Below, in pieces: positions 54,512 through 64,000 of a stretch of DNA of 64,000 bases. Numbering within the stretch: position 1 is the stretch's first letter; each line of letters starts with the position of its first letter. A model generated the notes under the pieces. It ran no database searches. It had not been told where the DNA came from and worked only from the letters and a program-made list of their open reading frames with translations. Origin of the DNA: Notospermus geniculatus (lineage: Eukaryota; Nemertea; Pilidiophora; Heteronemertea; Lineidae); assembly GCA_002633025.1 (NCBI GenBank), contig NMRB01001284.1:78770-142769 (forward strand), read 5' to 3'. Made by a program: the position numbers and the translations under genes.

Positions 54512-54800
54512 CAGAAACCCTGTCTTGTCGTCTGGGCCGCCAGATCGATGCCAATGGCTTCAGGGCAGACCTCTGACCATCAATCATAACGGCTTACGTT
54601 CTGAGGGAGAGGTAGGGCTTGAACCACTCCAGGGCTTTGCTTATGATGCCCAGCCTATGTTACAGGCGAGCAAGCAAAACATCATGATTTATGGTGTCGA
54701 ATGCTGCGGACATGTCCAAGAGGATGTATTAACCACGAATCGGAGCGAGTATCACACACACCCGAACCGCCTCTCCATGGTTCGTTTGAAGGGTGTAGCC
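54512..54800 (-). pseudogene. LINE RT fragment, palm region
   Basis: The minus strand reads LDMSAAFDTINHDVLLARL and KALEWFKPYLSLRT with interspersed stops. The AFDT motif of LINE RTs is intact. Part of the same element as 53640-53937, with the GVPQGSV/YADD portion missing. Confidence 0.85.
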
Positions 54801-55509
54801 TACCTCAGTCTATGCCAACCCACTGTTATCGACGCTACAATTAAATACAATTCAATTAAATACATACACAGGCCGAGGCCTACTGAAACTCGTATCCTAT
54901 TAAAAGTAACACTGACTGGTTCCGATTCCTCTGGATTGTATATACATGTATGTCATACATTACTCAAGGGAGAATGTTTTGACCTTGAAATTTTGACTAT
55001 AATCATATTACCCATGAACTCAAAGCTTGCCGTGAAACATCTCATTTTAACATTTGTCATTTGTTCTTCTGTCACATTCACCCAGCGGAAATAATAACCC
55101 CCGCAATCAAATAGAGCGAAGTCGATACATACTGGTTCAACAAAACACTTGAGGGCCGAGTGATAACAGTGTACAAATACCAATATTGAAATGTGTGATA
55201 CTATAAAAAATCTTTTGTGTCTGCCTCTTGCAATGTGATCCTGATAAACCCCGGCTGTTTGGGTATGTCTCTGCTTCCGTGGTTTTGAAGATACCCTGGT
55301 TCGAATCCTAAAGTATGTATTCCTTTCAACTTGGCAATTCTTCTGAAAGGGTTACAAAGGGGGTTATAAAAAACTGCAAAGCAATTACCGTCTTGTCTTA
55401 TATTTGATTTTTCCGCCAGGACCAAAGCCATAGCCAAAGCATTATTGGCCCTGGTAAGTACACAGGAGACCATCTCAAGCTACTCACGTTCCTCACTTGG
55501 ATGGAGGTC
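54801..55509. other. Gene-free stretch
   Basis: A box-B-like GGTTCGAATCC occurs at 55298-55308 without a convincing box A. No gene seen. Confidence 0.4.
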
Positions 55510-55985
55510 TTTTACTTGCCCCATCCTCCCACAGCAGGTTTTTACCTCGCTCCTCTTCATCCGCTCACACAAACCCCTGCTGAAATAGAACATCCAGTGA
55601 ATCTGGTGCGGCTGTTCCATACGCCAGTTGCAATCCCTGTATTGGCAGGATATCTTGGAGAGTTACGAATGTCGTGGTTTTACCCCGTTTGACCTTAAAA
55701 GTTTTGTGCTTTACAAATCACTTTACTTACATCTTTCCAAATTTGACAGAATTTTATCACAGAGGTTCTTCGTATGTATAGGAAAGATTCTTATTATTTT
55801 TGATTGTTATTATGAGTCATAATTGTTTAGTATTCACACCCTAAAAATGCTGCATTCTGATTGGGCAATGGTTTTCTGACCGCCTCATGCTTGCCTGGGA
55901 GGCCCAATTTCAGCGGGGCTTTGTGTGGAGTGTATGAAGAGGAACGAAACCAAAGTCCTGCTGTGGGAGGATGACTTGCCCTTGC
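55510..55985. repeat. Inverted repeat with ~75-bp arms
   Basis: TTGCCCCATCCTCCCACAGC at the left pairs with GCTGTGGGAGGATGACTTGC at the right. AACCCCTGCTGAAAT pairs with ATTTCAGCGGGGCTT, with further internal matches. Not coding. Confidence 0.65.
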
Positions 55986-56044
55986 GAAGAAACAAGTTAC
56001 AACAGGCACCACGGCTTTCTGCCTTCCATGCAATGGACGTGAAG

Positions 56045-56130
56045 AGCCGGGAATGAAATCCCATATGGCCCGGGCTGGATTCGAACCGGGGACAATACTG
56101 TCCGACTGGGTCTTATTGTCATGGAGATAC
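56045..56130 (-). repeat. Possible tRNA-derived SINE relic
   Basis: The minus strand has a perfect box B (GGTTCGAATCC at 56088-56078) preceded by GACAATAAGACCCAGTCGG. A box A is not convincing and the cloverleaf does not close. Confidence 0.35.
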
Positions 56131-56376
56131 CTTGTGTATAACTTGTGTCACCCAATTGCTGGTATTTTCTCGGATCTTCAACGGTCCGTACCCTGAGAGT
56201 TCATGCCGACAGAGAGTTTACCTCAACGGAATTTCTTTTGTAACCCTTGTAGTACGTCACGCCTCCTGCAGGTACAACATAACTTTTCCAAACTTGGAAT
56301 TTAGGAAAAGAACGCAGTAAACAAGAATCAATTCGCTTTTCAAGCAATTTTTCTTTATAACCTTCTAATGCAATAT

Positions 56377-56570
56377 GAAAAGGCAATTTCCAGAGTGTTT
56401 GCGAATTTTCGACCCCAACCGGGGTCTTCTTCAGGCTGGAACTTTACAATCCGAAACTCTAGAACTCTAGAACAGTGACTGTTCTAGAGTTTCGGATTGT
56501 AAAGTTCCAGCCTGAAGAAGACCCCGGTTGGGGTCGAAAATTCGCAAACACTCTGGAAATTGCCTTTTCA
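56377..56570. repeat. ~194-bp near-perfect palindrome
   Basis: Both arms read TGAAAAGGCAATTTCCAGAG from the outside and contain CCTGAAGAAGACCCCGGTTG followed by GGGGTCGAAAATTCG. An extra AGAACTCT duplicates near the centre. A third copy of the CTGAAGAAGACCCC...GGGGTCGAAA phrase lies at 53190-53222. Confidence 0.9.
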
Positions 56571-56677
56571 TTTATCATATATTGTGTGTCAATTTTTGTG
56601 CTTTTCTCCTCTTTGGTCTTTCTAATGCAATATGATACATCAGGTGAATATCGTAGTATCTATATTATATTAGTCTA

Positions 56678-56822
56678 AGGCCAGGTTCACACTGCGAGCG
56701 AAACGGCGAAGCGAAGCGATGTGGTGAAAAGATCTGGGAGCATGACAATGGCCTGTAACGCTACAGGACAATGGAAATTCGCTTCGCTTCGCCATTTCGC
56801 TCGCAGTGTGAACCTGGCCTAA
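56678..56822. mobile_element. Palindromic MITE (AGGCCAGGTTCACACTGCGA ends)
   Basis: A ~145-bp hairpin with CGAAGCGAAGCG words in each arm. Similar in design to 61200-61543 (AAGCCCAGGTCACACTGTGG). Confidence 0.85.
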
Positions 56823-56844
56823 GGCTGCGCCAACTCTGCAAGCG

Positions 56845-57015
56845 AAATAGCGAAGCGAAGCGAAGACAATTTCGCGGCGAAAACCTTTAGATACTCTGGA
56901 AGCATTGGCGTGTACAACTGAGAGCGATCACAGAGCGATTAGCGCTGATCGCTCTCAGTTTGTACACGCCAATGCTTCCGGAGTATTTAAAGGTTTTCGC
57001 CACCTCGCTTGGCGA
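56845..57015. repeat. Adjacent palindrome
   Basis: AAAACCTTTAGATACTCTGG...GGCGTGTACAA pairs with TTGTACACGCC...CCGGAGTATTTAAAGGTTTT around GATCACAGAGCGATTAGCGC. Confidence 0.8.
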
Positions 57016-57184
57016 AATCGTGCGTGCGGCCTGAGGCGTTTTTTGTAATGCACTCAAACTCCTCCGAAACCGCTCAACGACTTTCTTTCATTTTTCACAG
57101 TAGGCATGACAGTAGACATGTCACTACCGAGGCGTTAGTGCGATCTTGGCGTTATCCGCATCAGTCAAGCGCAATGCAATTAAC

Positions 57185-57465
57185 GCCACGTAAAGCTAGC
57201 AATCCACTGCTGATTTTCTGCGTTGCGACTTGCTTTACAACCTGTTACCTGCGATTGAATACGATCGCAAGGAACTGATACCGGTCGCCGACCGATTGCT
57301 GACTGAAACTGACCACATCTTCGTCATTGGTGGAAATCACGTCTAGCGAGTCCACTACGGCGATCGAGTGCCCAGTTGCAACGCAACCCCAGTTGCAAAG
57401 CAAGTCGCAACGCAAAATCAGCTTGAAAATCAATGGCGGATTCCTAGCTTTAGAGATACCTGTCA
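57185..57465. repeat. Inverted repeat
   Basis: AAAGCTAGCAATCCACTGCTGA-like sequence on the left and its complement (GGATTCCTAGCTTT) on the right, with TTTTGCGTTGCGACTTGCTT arms. Not coding. Confidence 0.6.
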
Positions 57466-57729
57466 CGCCAAAATAGCACATTGTTGACACGGTTTTTTAT
57501 TATTACAGATGATTTAGTTATGAAGCAGAATATATTTGAGAAGCCTCCTCAGGGACAGGTGGACAATGTTGAAAACGAAAAATTTGCCGATGAACAACCT
57601 ATAATCGAGGAACTACATGTACATTAGTTGTGCTTCCGTCATTGGTTCATCTAAGACATTAGGTTCACCGCCTTCAGGGGCCAGTAAGGGTACCTCCCAA
57701 TATGCATTTTGATATGGCCTTTCTACCAA

Positions 57730-57935
57730 ATGTGACCCGACACGACAAAATGAGTCGGAATGCGCACATAAGAAGACCCAACATGTCCCAAGGTGACACC
57801 AACGGTTCGCTGATTTCAGGATTGTCTGCCCATTGTGAAATTTGACTTGGTCGATTTCTGTGGTTGCTGTCTGGTTCCACCTTCGGTCTTCTTCTGTGCG
57901 ACTTCCGACTCATTTTGCTGTACACCGGGTCACAA
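57730..57935. mobile_element. MITE with TGTGACCCG ends
   Basis: Terminal repeats of about 36 bp: TGTGACCCGACACGACAAAA on the left; the right end reads TGTGACCCGGTGTACAGCAA in reverse complement; both continue ATGAGTCGGAA. A partial relative is at 33602-33712. Confidence 0.85.
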
Positions 57936-58477
57936 ATAGATGGTATGAGAATCTAACTGTGACATACACTACAAGTAAAAATAAATACACTTTATGACAA
58001 CATTTGGGCCCAAATTCATTGTTTCTCAGTTCTGACGCCACCTGTGATGCAATTGCTATATTACATTAACCTAATAACAAGTTGCCTATAGTGTCCCTTT
58101 AACATCCTGAGTTTGTCAGACCATTTACGATCCCTATCGCTGCCCACCGTGACAAGAGCGAGGGGGTGAGCATTTGCATTGATCCGGATGGAGACCCAAA
58201 AGTCATACCCTAGCCGTCGATTCATGTTTTTGAATCGTAAGGAAAACATGGCTTTAGTTGCCAGACATCGTTTGCGAGATCATCACACTGAGTCTTCCAT
58301 TTCCGTACCACCAACTTACAGGCCCAAATACCGCAGACAACACTCCAACTTGGGCGTCAATCCACTCGGCCAGGTGACAGGGATATGATTTGTGTTTGTC
58401 ATAGACGTAAGCCTTCGACTTACGTAATAATACTACGAAATAAGAGAAAACATGGGAAGCCTACCAACAAGTTCGGT

Positions 58478-58747
58478 TGTCGAATGGGGAAGACGGTGGA
58501 TCGAAGATAACAGGACGCGGGTTCGATTCCCAGCTGGGTCCAATTTTTTTCTTTCAAAAACAGTGTTCAGCAGGAGCTCAACAGAGGATGTTGACATCTT
58601 GACAGCTCGAGGACAAATAAGTTGGCGCCCTCCTGGCGTCGTAGGGTATATCATGTTCTGAGTCTTCGTTTGGGGTGTTCGCAGGGCGTTTGCAATTCTC
58701 TTGCTCGTCGCAAGGGGGCTTTTTGTTCATGCACTTTCAGCTTTAAT
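58478..58747 (+). mobile_element. tRNA-headed SINE, family member 2
   Basis: Pol III head with box B GGGTTCGATTCCC at 58519-58531 and a degenerate box A near 58485. A T-run and a ~190-bp body follow, ending CACTTTCAGCTTTAA. The same element in reverse lies at 45318-45590. The body is related to the exon-like sequence at 50720-51057. Confidence 0.75.
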
Positions 58748-58779
58748 ATAATTTAATCTGTTGTAAAGAAATAGACACC

Positions 58780-58901
58780 GGGGCCCATATTCTTAAAACC
58801 TTGCTAGGCTTAGTTGCCTGCTAAAGTGCCTAGTTTGTACAGACCAATGTACAGAACTAGCAGCCAACTAAGCTAGCAAGGTTTTATGAATATGGGCCCT
58901 G
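58780..58901. mobile_element. Palindromic MITE (GGGCCCATATTC ends)
   Basis: The ends GGGCCCATATTC and GAATATGGGCCC with arms ACCTTGCTAG and CTAGCAAGGT around a TTTGTACAGACCAATGTACA core. Confidence 0.85.
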
Positions 58902-59074
58902 GAATTTCCATACATGGTTGGTCAATCAGGCGAATTTTCTATTGTATTGGTCCGCTAGAACTTTGCTGCCGTTACCTGGCGATAAGCGCGGCTGACCGCT
59001 CCCATTGGTGTTGACGATATCAGGGTCACCTGATAAAGACACACTGAAGTATAGTAGATGAGATATTAATTGTC

Positions 59075-61064
59075 TTAAACTAGGAGAGTAAGTAAGTGGA
59101 CTTCGTCATCATAACCGATCACGAGTCTGTTTCCTTTCACAGAACATTTTGGATGCCAAGTGCTCCTCATCTGTTCGCCTCTGCGTAGGCCTATTTGTTT
59201 CATTGACACTGTTTTCTTGTCACTATCAATGTCAGGTTGATACACCCTGACCTCTCGGGGTTTCTCAGCTTTCATCACCCCAACGATGAATACCTCCCCA
59301 AATGTACCTGAGCAGATATCAGTACATTCGAACCCCTTCACCTCCTGAGATCCTGACATGACCTTAGTCAGGCTGTTCTCACCCACCTGGTAGCATGAGA
59401 TTGTATCGGCTTTATGGGAGCATATAACAACCACATCTGTGAACCTACTGAATGCTAATCGACAGTCTTCACCGGCCTCAATATTCTGCAGTACTTTACC
59501 TTCACTGCGGATCAAAATACAATGTAATATGATTATGCGGGTGATACCCATATGAAACCAAGAAGTTTCCATGACTAACAACCGCAATCGACCGCAACCG
59601 TTTTATCGCCTCATCTGAGAGCTTCACATCGATTTCCCTCTTCGTATGTCTGACGACATCCATGATGGTAAGGATCGGTGATCGCCTTCTCAGGACAACT
59701 AAATGATATTGTCTTGATGCAGCAATGTAAGGTATGCTTGCGTCCTCTTCCAGTAGAACCTCTGCGACCAGGGAGGGTACGTCCCATAGCAACACCTTGG
59801 AATACCCATCTTCATCGACAGATGCAGCTATGCGATCATTTGACATGAATGCGACACTGACCACCACACCCCCTTCAGGAACGTCCAGTTTTAAGGATAG
59901 TGAAGCGGATGAGAATCGTCCCGCAGAAGCGACATATTCTTCACACAAATCATCATTCATTTTCATCTCCTCTCTAAACGGCGTCACCCGGTCTTTTTTG
60001 GAAGCATCTGAAAGCTCCATCATCCTGGTGTAAGTGCGCGTGATATTATCACTAAGGTCTGCTTTGAGCAACTTCTCAGATAGCAGTGCATCACGTTCGC
60101 TGGATGTGGCTTCAATTTCACGCTGCGTGACCGTGACAACTTTGATACAACTGCGGATCATTTCTGCGCACTGTTGCCCTTCCTGGTCGAGAGTGTGAAG
60201 GAATGGCTGATGTATTTCTCGTAACGTCTTCTTTCGACCCTCGAGTTCCCCAATTTTCCCCTCCAAATGTTCCAACTCCAATCGCAGTTTTTTTGCCCTC
60301 TCTCGAAATTCGACGATGTAGTTTTCAACCTCTTCTTCAGCAGTACTAATCTTCACGGCAGCGTTTTTCTTTCTTTTCTCCAATGTCGCTTGCGTCTCCT
60401 CCAGTACTTCCCTCAGCTCAGTGCCCTGCTCCTGCAGTGAATCGGTTGCCGCTTGGACCTTTCTAAATTCTTCTTCTAATTTGGCTTTCTTTATTTTCAG
60501 CTCGTCCATGTAGTCAGTTACTTCGTGATGTTGTTTTACAGCGTGTTTACCACAGCATATAACACATATTGGACGATCACAATCTGTACAGAACTGATTC
60601 AGTGGTTTCCCGTGAAGTCCACACAACGAAATGACATCGTGACATTTGCCCCTTCGATGGTCCTTGTGTTTCCGGCCACAGTCATCACATAAACTGATAC
60701 CGTCACACTGCGGACAACAGAGGGATGCCTCAACATTCTTACCTACGTCGGTGCAGTAGGAACATTTATGCCATTTCACCTGACTTAACCCTTTCCTAAC
60801 ATCGTTGTATTTCTCAATGATATTCGCAAGAGTAAAGTTTGTCGTGAATCCATCCACTCCATTCGGCGGGACCCGGCATGTTTGTCTACAAACAGGGCAC
60901 GGGAATTCACCACCTCTTGCTGCCGTTTGTAGGCCTATGTGAGTCCGCAGGCAGTTTTTACAAAACGAGTGGTAGCAGCTTCCAACTACTTTCGGTTCCT
61001 CATAGGTGTCGGTACATATAGGACATTCGAGTTCTTTGAGGAGACCGCTATCAGCAGACGCCAT
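59075..61064 (-). CDS. TRIM-type E3 ubiquitin ligase, one frameshift
   Basis: Starts at ATG 61064. RING finger at residues 14-59 (C14, C17, C30, H32, C35, C38, C56, C59), B-box 1 at about 101-142, B-box 2 at about 148-184 (CGLHGKPLNQFCTDCDRPIC), coiled coil at about 185-330, then a beta-rich C-terminal region. TRIM proteins attach ubiquitin to partners bound by the C-terminal domain, often in innate immunity. The closest named type by layout is TRIM56/TRIM2-like. The first frame stops at 59502. The C-terminus continues in the next frame to 59075 (SEGKVLQNIEAGEDCRLAF...), so a single extra base near 59510 disrupts it. A splice-acceptor-like TTATTTACAG lies just before the ATG, suggesting a 5' untranslated exon upstream. 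The frameshift could be a pseudogene mutation or a sequencing error. Confidence 0.85.
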
Positions 61065-61199
61065 GTTGTCTGTAAATAAAACCGGAAAAATTAGTTAACA
61101 AGTTAAATTAGTTTCGAGTTCATTAAAAATGTGTGTTGACACAAAAAAATGGTAAATTATGATCATAAATTGATACAAATCCTGTTTCTTGTTCGACGT

Positions 61200-61543
61200 A
61201 AAGCCCAGGTCACACTGTGGCGACTTAGGCGGGCGAATCCACGCTAACTAGAATGAAATGGTCCATGGACCATGGACCATGGACCTCTCTCTGTCATTAC
61301 ACTGTTATGTCCAAACGGCTGAGCACATGGTCCATGGACCATTTCATTCTACTTCGCGGGGATTCGCCCGCCTAATGCAGGGTTCATTGGCGCAAGGATT
61401 TTGTCCGACTCAGGACAGTAAAATATCGATCACATTCACTTTTGTGTTGTCGTATCCGCAAAAATAGGGGCAAACGGACTGAAAACGGACCGGATTCGTG
61501 CGCCAATTAACCTTGCTTAAGTCGCCACAGTGTGACCTGGGCT
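61200..61543. mobile_element. Nested palindromic MITE (AAGCCCAGGTCACACTGTGG ends)
   Basis: Outer perfect ends (27 bp) enclose a second palindrome: GGCGGGCGAATCC...ATTCGCCCGCC with AATGAAATGGTCCATGGACC in each arm. It lies about 140 bp upstream of the TRIM start codon. Confidence 0.85.
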
Positions 61544-62030
61544 TAATCGCAGCGAGTATACTCGCGGACCAAGTGGAGACAGGGCTTAAATCGGCCTCTC
61601 TCACACGTGTGACAGTTGGCCTGCGGTTGTATTTGGTCAGCGGAGCTAGTTATACATGTATGCATACTGAGTGGCGTCTGTCTGTGTGTGTGTGTGTCGT
61701 CCGTTAAACTGGCACGTTTCGCAACCGCAAGGCCCAGGGTCGTAAAAGTTGCTGGAGTGTTAGGCCCTAGGGAGGACTCGAAACAGAATCAAAAATGTTT
61801 GCGATTTGACCTACATTCTGCCCTCCAGGGGGCATTTTCTGAAAAATGAAAAATCTAAATACACACATGTAACTCCGTCTGGAGAAAATACATCAAACTG
61901 TAATTGATAGATATGTTTCATAGCTTAATTATTTCTTCACATTCTGTGGGGGTAAATTTTTCAATGTTTGTCCGCCAGGGGGCGCAATCTGCAGAAATAT
62001 GAAACAGGGGTCTTTGAATTTCCCGCTTGA

Positions 62031-62215
62031 TGATGTCACCATTTATGCTGTCTGTGCATGATGTCAAACTACTTCCTCTGGGTTTGTGCTGACTGGAAAG
62101 CAAGAATAGCCTTTGTGCATTACTGAGGATGTCACCATTTAATGCTGTTTGTGAATGATGTCAAACTTCCTCTGGGCTTGTGCTGACGGAAGTAAAAGCA
62201 AGAACAGCCTTTCTG
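62031..62215. repeat. ~95-bp tandem duplication
   Basis: Two units with GATGTCACCATTTATGCTGT and GATGTCAAACT...CTTCCTCTGGG. Confidence 0.8.
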
Positions 62216-62256
62216 CACAGCTCGCCATGCTTTATCTGATCTCCTTATCAGCTCCA

Positions 62257-62580
62257 ACTTCCAGTGGCAGTATGGCCAACAGGTGACCGTCTTGGACTTT
62301 GTGCTCTGCTCCATAGCTTGAGAACGGCTTCGTCATTCAGCTTCATATTGCCATGCATATATTGTCATTTGTGTCAGATCATGCATCATATTCCTATCGA
62401 TTTTGGTTGTGCTCCAACTTCCAGTATGACCGCCAGGTGGCGATCTTGGATGGTGCATTCTGTTCCATAACTTGAGAACTGCTTCATCAATCAACTTAAC
62501 TTCCAGTATGACTGCCAGGTGGCGATCTTGGATGGTGCATTCTGCTCCATAACTTGAGAACTGTTTCATCAATCAACTTC
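62257..62580. repeat. ~82-bp tandem repeat, two close units plus a diverged one
   Basis: Units at about 62416-62497 and 62498-62580 share ACTTCCAGTATGACCGCCAG and GCGATCTTGGATGGTGCATT. A diverged unit starts near 62257. Confidence 0.85.
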
Positions 62581-62852
62581 ATATGTCAGCTGAGCGCATC
62601 GCCCAGGGGCGACTTGTTCACGTTACGCAAACTATCGGAGGAATTTTCGCAGATTTGTCGCAGAAGTGTCGCAGAATTTAACGATACTCAGTGTTTTTTG
62701 GCGTTCACTTGCGGTTATTTGGGACAATCTGCGATAATAGCTGCGACAATTTTCTAATTTTTGAACCCTGGCCAAAATTTATGGGTTTTGTGTCTGCAGC
62801 CTCTTCAGTCGACACCGATAATTTGGGGCCAACTGTCGCACGTGTGAGAGAG

Positions 62853-64000
62853 GCTTCAGAGGAAAATTGAAAAGAGAAACAAGTTATTCTTTTTAGGCGG
62901 GGTTTATTTGCAGCTGTGTATGAAAGGCAGGTTATAGCGCTTGGAGGCACAGCTGCTGTGCATCCAGTACGAACGGATTTTCTTTTGTGCACAGCAGATT
63001 CCGCCAACTGTATATTCGGTCATAAATAAAGATTAGTAAATGCTTTTACTTGAATTTTGCAATACAAATGCACTAGGCTATGCTGTACAAATTTGAAGGA
63101 AAAGCATTTGCTAGTCTTTATTCATATGAGCCAATAACAGACTCCGCCTACTTTCGCTTAGAAATAGGACGGGATGGATGCAAAGCTGTGATTCTAAACA
63201 GCATGTTGGTGCTTCATTGTTCGCGTGGGGGGTTACCAAATCCATTTTCTCCTTTTGGTAAAGACACAAACCTGTTCATTTTTAGCTCAATAGATTGGCG
63301 TTTTTTAATGGGCAAGTGCCCTTATGTGCATGGCGAGATGTTTTTGACCTATCTGCCCAGGGTGCTCTTCAAACATTTTGTCACCACCTCTGTAATTATA
63401 CTTGACGAAAGGGCAGGTAGCCTATTCTCGAATCATAACCCTAATTAGGGTTAGGGCCTTTAAGATTATGGGTCTTTTCATTGTGCAGACCACGCAGAAT
63501 TAGGCCTAGCCCTAATTAGGGTCATAATTGGACCTAATCTGTCATACTGTATGACGGTGCAAGCTAATGTGCTTGACGAAGGGCGTGAGCTCGGCAGGCA
63601 ACGAACTTGATAAAATCTTGCTCCTCATCATCGCCAGGGCCTTCTGAAAATCACTTTGTTTCGCAGCTCCTCCTCCACGTCATGTTGGCCGGCGATTTTT
63701 TTCTGCTATTTTTGGCAGCAACTGCGTTACATCGAGACATCCTTATCGGTGGGCATGAAAATTAATTCGCTGAACGTGCATGAAAAGAAAATACTTCACA
63801 CTGCATACACAGCAGTTAGCTGTGCAAATAAACAGTTCGTTCTTTTTATTTTGAGGACGTGTTATGCATATGGCCCGAGGCCTTCACCAGCAGAGGAAAC
63901 AGGGCCTTGGTTTATGCACACAAACTGATTGGGTATGCGAGTGGATAAAAGCATAGCCTATATAATATATATAATAGTCATAGATCGGTATGAAACCCCG
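62853..64000. other. Gene-free end of window
   Basis: A 122-codon frame at 63080-63448 has no recognisable motif. A palindrome built on CCCTAATTAGGG words lies at about 63430-63535. Nothing else is supported. Confidence 0.4.

Larger units (their letters stand above)
61586..62852. mobile_element. ~1.27-kb inverted-repeat-bounded segment
   Basis: GCCTCTCTCACACGTGTGAC at the left is matched by GCCTCTCTCACACGTGCGAC in reverse complement at the right (about 27 bp). The interior holds two tandem-repeat blocks (62031-62215 and 62257-62580) and no transposase. Whether the ends belong to one element is uncertain. Confidence 0.45.

Noticed and set aside
55286-55310. Second tRNA-like element around GGTTCGAATCC
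   Set aside because: No box A at the right distance and no repeat copy to compare.
63424-63535. Telomere-like TTAGGG repeats
   Set aside because: Only isolated CCCTAATTAGGG palindromes occur, not a tandem TTAGGG tract.

Overview
The window looks like repeat-rich, non-coding-dominated DNA from an invertebrate animal. Genes carry GT-AG introns, cellular genes are sparse (one rhodopsin-class GPCR, one TRIM-type ubiquitin ligase), the word TAGGCCTA recurs, and many transposon superfamilies lie nested in each other (CR1/L2-type LINEs, Penelope-like, Merlin, hAT, TA- and TTAA-target elements, tRNA-headed SINEs). A marine deuterostome such as an echinoderm or hemichordate is my best guess. That is an inference from texture, not proof.

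Layout: 1-5570 holds small inverted-repeat elements and no gene. 5577-10190 holds two diverged copies of an uncharacterised beta-rich protein gene; the second is intact and carries a foldback element whose empty site survives in the first. 10465-15185 holds palindromic elements and a broken hAT-transposase-like gene on the minus strand. 15271-17900 holds microsatellites and a TTAA-flanked element. 18076-22185 is the most gene-like accessory unit: an intact two-exon Merlin transposase gene (minus) head-to-head with an intact four-exon DUF3987-type ATPase gene (plus). Both share a ~375-bp spacer dense in TGACGTCA-like sites, and a collapsed second copy follows. 22470-25000 holds LINE remnants, a minisatellite and the first of two foldback elements with TATGGCAAGCGG termini. 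26270-28736 holds a GPCR pseudogene, a large palindrome and an intact GPCR gene. 29311-33700 is a chain of nested palindromic elements.

33760-40690 is a nested stack: a Penelope-like element is split by a nearly complete LINE of about 6.4 kb. ORF1 of that LINE combines J-domain, PHD finger, coiled coil and SGNH-hydrolase modules; ORF2 is an intact 1220-residue endonuclease/reverse transcriptase. A tRNA-headed SINE with a 13-bp target duplication interrupts the J-domain. 40850-43980 holds two TTAA elements sitting side by side in a palindromic target, plus an RT remnant. 45120-53460 is a tandem segmental duplication carrying PAN/apple-like exon copies, with a 447-bp tandem repeat between the copies. 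53640-54800 is a decayed LINE RT split by a TA-target element. 55510-58902 is a cluster of palindromes and a SINE. 59075-61064 is a TRIM gene (minus) with a single frameshift near its end. 61200-64000 holds more inverted and tandem repeats.

Coordinates of repeat ends were read by eye and can be off by a few bases unless a target duplication is quoted. No alignment or database search was run.
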